Shown piece by piece: positions 58,806-64,000 of a stretch of 64,000 nt of DNA. Position 1 is the first letter of the stretch. Each line of letters begins with the position of its first letter. The notes beneath the pieces were generated by a model. That model was not told the DNA's origin. It did not search any database and saw only the letters and a program-made list of their open reading frames with translations. Source of the stretch: Inia geoffrensis. Its lineage: Eukaryota; Chordata; Mammalia; Artiodactyla; Iniidae. A program made the position numbers and the translations under genes. Location: positions 132,545,886 through 132,609,885 of the forward strand of contig CM070902.1 of assembly GCA_036417435.1 (NCBI GenBank), read 5' to 3'.

Positions 58806-60685
58806 TAATAGTAAATTGAGGCTGGATTTCTGATAGTGAATCAGGAAATTGAAAGTCAGTTCTCTTTCAATTTTTTATATCTTCACAGAGAACAAAATTA
58901 ATTATTAATAATTCATTTGGATACATAAGAAAAAAACCCAAATGGGTGCTTATATTATTTATTCCAAAAATCACAGATATTTTAATAATATCGGGGAAAA
59001 AGCAACAAAAACAATTTCAAAACATACAAATGAGGAAAAAGGAAAGTTAGAATGAACTCTAAGGTACTGGATTAGTACTGTGCTAGTGACTGATGACTGA
59101 GTTCCTACTAGCTCTTTGCTCTTGTAGGAGAGTAGATTTGCTCAGGTAGAGGCAAGCAGAAGACGGATCCCAGGCTGAAGTAGGCTCCAAATGGTAAAAT
59201 AATAACATCCCAAACCACTGTAGGACAAAGGTTGGAATCAGAAGAAGGTGAAGGAGGAAGAGGAGAAAAAGAAGAAAAAAAAATTCTCAAACAGAAACTT
59301 TTTGAATGATGAAGCTTAGCTGTTAGAATATAAATTTATTTTATGAAGCAACATCAAAAGGCTGGAACAATTATCGGTGCATAGCAACTGAACCAGGCTA
59401 TATGGGAACAATGCTTATAACCATGTGGTCCTCTTAATTTCTTTCAATGTTAGGAATCAAAAAGAAATTTAATGTTTGCCTTATATTATTCAAGAAAACT
59501 ATAGCACAGGTAGATTATTCCGTAGACATTCACAAGGTGAATATATCCAGTTTGCTTAATATTTCCAACTGAAATTTTTTAGTAAGAAAAAAAGGCAATT
59601 CACATTAAGAAATTATTCAAATAAAGTATCCTTTTTTCTTTGTTAAATTCATAAATAACACATAACTTTCTAAAGGACATACAGCTTTAAGATGAACATA
59701 GTTAAGGACTGATGAAGTAAGGATGGTTATGTCTCAGTCATTGATGGTCAGTCATTTTCAACTATCCACAGTTTTATAGGCTTCCACTTTTTTTCTTTCT
59801 TTTTTTTGTTCTTCAAGGACAGCAAATTTAAAATGCATAAAAGTAACAATAACTGAGTGATAAATTTCTAAACCCGTATTCTACTCTCTACTCATATATT
59901 CCTATTATATTCCCTCCTGATTAGTAAGAGAGTCTGTGCCCCAGAAATATTCTTTTATTTTGGTCACTGTATTTTGAGTTTGGTCTAATTGTACACTAAG
60001 TAAAAGCCTGGGAAAAGTTATCAAATCTAGCTGTAATTAATTAAACATTATATAAGATTCTCCATATAGTTAAAATATGATGTAGGGCTTCTCTTCCATG
60101 TGAAAAATGAGTTGTTCTGCTGTAAGGATTTTGTTTCCAGGTAAAAATTGAAATATATTTACAGTGTCTTCCTTCAAGCATATGAAAAGATGGCATCTTA
60201 TGAAATCTTCTAAATAAAATGGGAGTAACCTTTTAGAAATCCTTTGAAAATTATATAATTGTTCCCTGTGGAATAAACCATGTGCTTGCATAGGCAACAG
60301 CTAGAAATGAGCCACCTATCTCAAGAAGGCATTGCTTAACTTAGCAATACATTAGACAGATTCTGGGAGTTCGTTATTAGTGTATTCATGTATCATAGAT
60401 TATTCACATTAACCAAGCTCAAGAGAATGATAGAGAAGACCAGAACTCCAACCCCACTTTTACTTGAGCTGGATTCCTCTCATCAGTAGAATCATTGTCT
60501 TTGTTCCATGCAATTAAGATATATGAGAAAGCTAGGTGACTTTTGGAAGGTGACTTGATGGGCCTGAAATCTGAAGAATGGGCATTCTGTGTAACAAGTC
60601 TAATAATTAAACTAAGCCATTCACAATAGGGATGAACTTGGTGGTAGATTGAAATAAATTAAATCCATTAACTAGGACCTTTTTC
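58806..60685. other. AT-rich non-coding sequence
   Basis: 1.9 kb without gene or named repeat. Confidence 0.5.
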
Positions 60686-61050
60686 ATGGACGTGTTTTGT
60701 TTTGGTTTTTAATTAATTAATTAATTTTTGTCTGCTTTGGGCCGTTGCCGCCGCTGCGCGAGGCTCTCTCTAGCTTCGGTGAGCGGGGGCCACTCCTCCC
60801 TGCGGTGCACAGGATTCTCATTGTGGTGGCCTCCCTCGCCGCAGAGCACAGTACCAGCTCCAGGCGCGCGGGGCTCCAGTAGCCGTGGTTTGCGGGCTCT
60901 AGAGCGCAAGCTCAGCAGCCGTCGCGCACGGGCTTAGTTCCTCCGCGGGCACGTGGGATCCTCCAAGACCAGGGCTCAAACCTGCTTCTCCTGCATTGGC
61001 AGGTGGACTCCCAACCACTGGGCCACTGGGGAAGCCCTATGGACAGTGTT
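60686..61050. repeat. target-site duplication pair around the 60.7 kb SINE
   Basis: atggacgtgtt at 60686-60696 and atggacagtgtt at 61039-61050, differing by one base. Confidence 0.75.
60697..61038 (-). mobile_element. long-form CHR SINE
   Basis: Long-form minus-strand copy like that at 16175. The tail carries (TTAA)n at about 60710-60727. The body is GC- and CpG-rich, with phrases such as 'ccgcagagcacagtaccagc', and the head is 'ccactggggaagccc'. Older than the short-form copies judging by divergence. Confidence 0.9.
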
Positions 61051-61084
61051 CAGATGAGAACTGATAGCATTGGCTTTATGGCTT

Positions 61085-61215
61085 CCAAGGGTTTTCACCA
61101 GTAGCTACATGTACCTAAACAAATTACTTAACTTCTCAGAACCTCCTAATACTTTTTCTTAAAGGTTGTTGTAAAGAGCAATTAAGTAATATTAATACAT
61201 ACCACCTATATAAGC
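61085..61215 (+). repeat. MIR remnant
   Basis: 'aacaaattacttaacttctc' followed by 'agaacctcctaatacttttt' and 'ggttgttgtaaagagcaatt' match the MIR core and 3' part in sense. Confidence 0.65.
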
Positions 61216-61559
61216 TTCTCAAAGAAGACAGTTTACTCCTAGTCCACTGCCTATATCAGTTTTAAAGCTAGAAAGAGTTTTGAGCTAAGGAATGACTTTT
61301 CAGTTACTTATCTCCAAGCAACAGAAAACTTAAGAGTTCAGTTTAAGAGTTGAACATGCAGATATCCAGAGAAACAGTCAAACTTTATGATTCTTGACTT
61401 ATAAATGGTGCATAAAGGATAACAATATGTTAGTTTTAAATGGAAAAAACCAAGACAATCAGATTTAAAGTAACTAATGTCCAATTTGAAAAATAATTTT
61501 TATGGTAAATCAAGGTAGTTTCAATAGGCAGCACATTGAAATGAAAAAGATCAGGGAGT
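61216..61559. other. AT-rich non-coding sequence
   Basis: Nothing recognised. Confidence 0.5.
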
Positions 61560-61705
61560 CTGACTTTGACTGACTTGTTTTAGAATTCCCAACTCTTCAG
61601 CACAGCTCCTGAAAGTTACTTAACACTCATGAATTTCTACTTCTACTTTGGCAAAACAATAATAATTATAAAAATTACTTGGTGAAGGTAAAAACAAATA
61701 ATATG
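61560..61705 (+). repeat. possible MIR remnant
   Basis: 'ctgaaagttacttaacactc' then 'acaataataattataaaaat' and 'tacttggtgaagg' fit the MIR core, diverged. Confidence 0.5.
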
Positions 61706-62615
61706 TTAAGGTGAGCAAACTGATGCCCAGTGGGAACATGCAGTCCTTTAGCAATGTTCTTTGTAGGTATGTTCATGTAAACTTCAGAATACTAAGATGA
61801 AACGTCTGTGTCTGGTGTCTGTGCTTGACTGAGGCTTATATCCATGGATACCGATGGTCAACTTCTGTGCTGACTGAGCATTCCATGAGCAGAGTTTTCT
61901 AAATACTAGAAAATACTAGAGCTATAGAAAAGTGTGCTTAACTGCTAGTAACATTTTCCTAACTCAGATAGACTTAGTTTGTTTGCTGTCTATGATGGAT
62001 CCCTTCCAGGTCCTCCTCCACATTGTTGGGGTGAAGAGGAAGAAAGGCAGGAAACTTTCACTAGATCTCCAAGGAACTAGGCTACCACTTTCACACCTAC
62101 GCCTTGGAACAATTTGTATATCTTTTTTACGATGCTCAATTTGCCTTTTTCCCTTTTCCCTTTTACTCTTCGTGTTTGCATATATTTCCTCATGTTTCAT
62201 GGGCTTGAAGCTTAATTTGTCCCCAAACCTTTTTAAATGTTAAGAGATTCGTTTCTAAAATTTATAGCCACAGTATCTCTGCCATTTGCCCAGGCTGGTG
62301 ATTTAAAAGGCAGCTCACACCTCTTTTCTGTGTGATCTACTGTGCCCCCTGCTGTGGGGGTCCCATAAAGTGACTTTGAAAACAGTGTGCCATAGCTCTT
62401 TGCATGTTTTTACTGGAGTAAGAGGCTCCTACTGGTTCCAAACATTTTCATTTATAATCAGTGTAAATGCTCTACCTCCAATCCCAGGAAGAAACTAATT
62501 TTATAAGTAGACAAATTCCTTAAATAGGATTTATGGAATGGGACTACATATACTATTAGATTTAGGAAAATCTTTAAAGTTTTGTAGAGTCTATTATGAT
62601 GAGCTTTATAGTTTA
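61706..62615. other. non-coding sequence with CTCF-like motif
   Basis: No gene; a 103-codon plus-strand frame (61932-62243) has no recognised domain. The CTCF-like motif at 62342-62355 is listed separately. Confidence 0.5.
62342..62355 (-). promoter_or_regulatory. CTCF-like motif
   Basis: Minus strand reads acagcagggggcac, matching the CTCF core at all but the first position. Orientation is opposite to the motif at 1084-1098, so the two face each other. Confidence 0.45.
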
Positions 62616-62839
62616 AAAAAGCTTGATATGGGGCTTCCCTGGTGGCTCAGTGGTTGAGAGTCCACCTCCCGATGCAGGGGACACGGGTTTGTGCCCAGGT
62701 CTGGGAAGATCCCACATGCCGTGGAGCGGCTGGGCCAGTGAGCCATGGCTGCTGAGCCTGCGCGGAGCCTGTGCTCCACAACAGGAGAGGCCACAACAGT
62801 GAGAGGCCTGCGTACCGCAAAAAAAAAAAGCTTGATATG
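62616..62839. repeat. target-site duplication pair around the 62.6 kb SINE
   Basis: aaaaagcttgatatg at 62616-62631 (ending) and 62824-62839, perfect over at least 15 bases. Confidence 0.92.
62632..62823 (+). mobile_element. CHR-type SINE
   Basis: Head gggcttccctggtggctcag, boxes A and B readable, body ending 'gtgagaggcctgcgtaccgc' and a short A tail. A small internal deletion near 62760 (between 'gagcctgcgc' and 'ggagcctgtgct') distinguishes it from the 12.3 and 40.4 kb copies. The long perfect duplication suggests a young insertion. Confidence 0.95.
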
Positions 62840-63905
62840 AGGGCCATTCAAGCCCTGGTTTTCGCTCAGCCCCAATAAACTTTGACAAGTGATTTAGTGT
62901 TTCTTTACAGCAGCTCTTCCTCATCTTTACAATAGGTCTTATCCTATTACATCCTTCTTGTACTTCCATCAATAGCTGTAATAAATATATACTGAAATAC
63001 AATATTCTATGCAAAATTTAGATATAAAATTCTGTATAAAACAAGATTTTTATGGATCACCAAAAACACATTATAATTTAACAAAAAGGAGATCATTTGT
63101 CTTTTCTTTAAAAAAAACTAGGTAATACTACCAAACAGTACCTAAGTGAATTTGATTTATTTAAAACACCCACACACATGCACACACATGAGAGTGCACT
63201 TAGGGTAGGCAGCTCAGAAATACAAATAAAATTACTAGGCCAGATAAAGATTTTTTTTTCATCATTATATGTTATATTACAAATTGATGGATTTCTGAGA
63301 GACCAAAATCAATTAATTTTTAAAAAATATGTGACATCTGTACAGGGCTTTATATATATATTTTTATCTTATTCTAATGAAAGCTCTCTATTCTAACGCT
63401 TTCTTGGGTTTTCCTATTGAAGACATTCACTATATACAATGCTCCGAAATTGCCAAAAGCACAGCCAATATTCAAAACGCTCCTTTCTGCAATTTTGAGT
63501 TCAAAGATCCATAGAGCTTTGGATGTGAGACAAGTTATGGGTCATAGCTTTGGTTGTTTTTTGTGTTAATAAATTGGCTTCTCATTATTTCCTTTTCCTT
63601 TAATCTCTGGTTATAATAGGCTGCCATTTTAGTTGCAGACATATGCTGACCAAACAGGAACAAAGATATGAGATAAAAGTTTATTTGAGCTGCAAGTTTA
63701 TAGCAAGCATGAATGCAAATTGATTAGGGAGCCTGTGGTGAGGCTTATAGGCAGAGTCTCATAAAAATATATCATCTTGATACTGTTGCATTTGAAACTG
63801 TCTGCTGGAATGCCTTTGTTACTGATTATTCCTTGCAAAGTGAACTGACCAAGGATCTAGCTGTTGTTCTTACCCTTCCCACCTCCACCCCTTCCCCTTG
63901 CCTCT
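62840..63905. other. AT-rich non-coding sequence
   Basis: No gene. An ACAC patch at 63167-63190 and a TA patch near 63352. Confidence 0.5.
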
Positions 63906-63910
63906 CCCTT

Positions 63911-64000
63911 TTTTTTTTTTAATGTAATTTTTAAAATTCTTTATTGAATTTGTTACAATATTGCTTCTGTTTTATATTTTGGCTTTTTGACCGCAAGGCA
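63911..64000 (-). mobile_element. CHR-2-type SINE 3' end, cut by the window edge
   Basis: Minus strand: T tail, 'ttctttattgaatttgttac', 'aatattgcttctgttttata' and 'ttttggctttttgaccgc' are the 3' part of the CHR-2 type SINE found in whales and ruminants. The tRNA-like head lies beyond base 64000. Confidence 0.7.

Overview
This is 64 kb of mammalian nuclear DNA with no protein-coding or cellular RNA gene that I can support. The organism is almost certainly a cetacean (whale or dolphin). The young short interspersed elements share a tRNA-derived head, opening 'gggcttccctggtggcgcag', that I know as the cetacean/hippo/ruminant CHR family, in the form abundant in whales. The rest is A+T-rich, non-coding and full of decayed ancient repeats, as in an intergenic region or a long intron. 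The only long protein-like open frames are broken LINE-1 (L1) proteins.

Layout. 1-1277: AT-rich sequence with a CTCF-like motif. 1293-8955: near full-length L1 copy A on the minus strand, flanked by a 15-base target-site duplication, with broken ORF1 and ORF2 and a 2.5 kb GC-rich 5' UTR carrying purine/pyrimidine arrays. 8971-27170: unique AT-rich sequence holding two CHR SINEs (12.3 and 16.2 kb), a MER5-like DNA transposon scrap, an old L1M/HAL1-like block (19.0-21.2 kb) with a cluster of hairpins, and MIR and L2 remnants. 27189-34984: L1 copy B, same strand and similar length, more decayed, interrupted by its own CHR SINE and carrying a possible 3' transduction. It splits an older interspersed repeat in which a 35-base minisatellite has grown (35.19-35.32 kb). 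35.5-64 kb: unique sequence with CHR SINEs at 40.4, 41.4, 54.0, 60.7, 62.6 and 63.9 kb, L2, MIR, MER5 and L1M remnants, and several microsatellites.

How the parts relate. The layers can be ordered. L2, MIR, MER5, L1M and unnamed old repeats came first. The two L1s of one lineage landed in them, and CHR SINEs followed; one SINE lies inside L1 copy B, and copy A shows the matching empty site. CHR SINEs are non-autonomous and thought to depend on LINE machinery, so the window records donors and dependants. Nothing here encodes an operon, CRISPR locus or novel protein system. The points most worth a second look are structural: the hairpin cluster near 19.2-19.7 kb, the hairpin-forming in-frame insertion in L1 copy B, the candidate 3' transduction, the repeated 5' UTR modules shared by both L1s, a tailless SINE, and two convergent CTCF-like motifs near the window ends.
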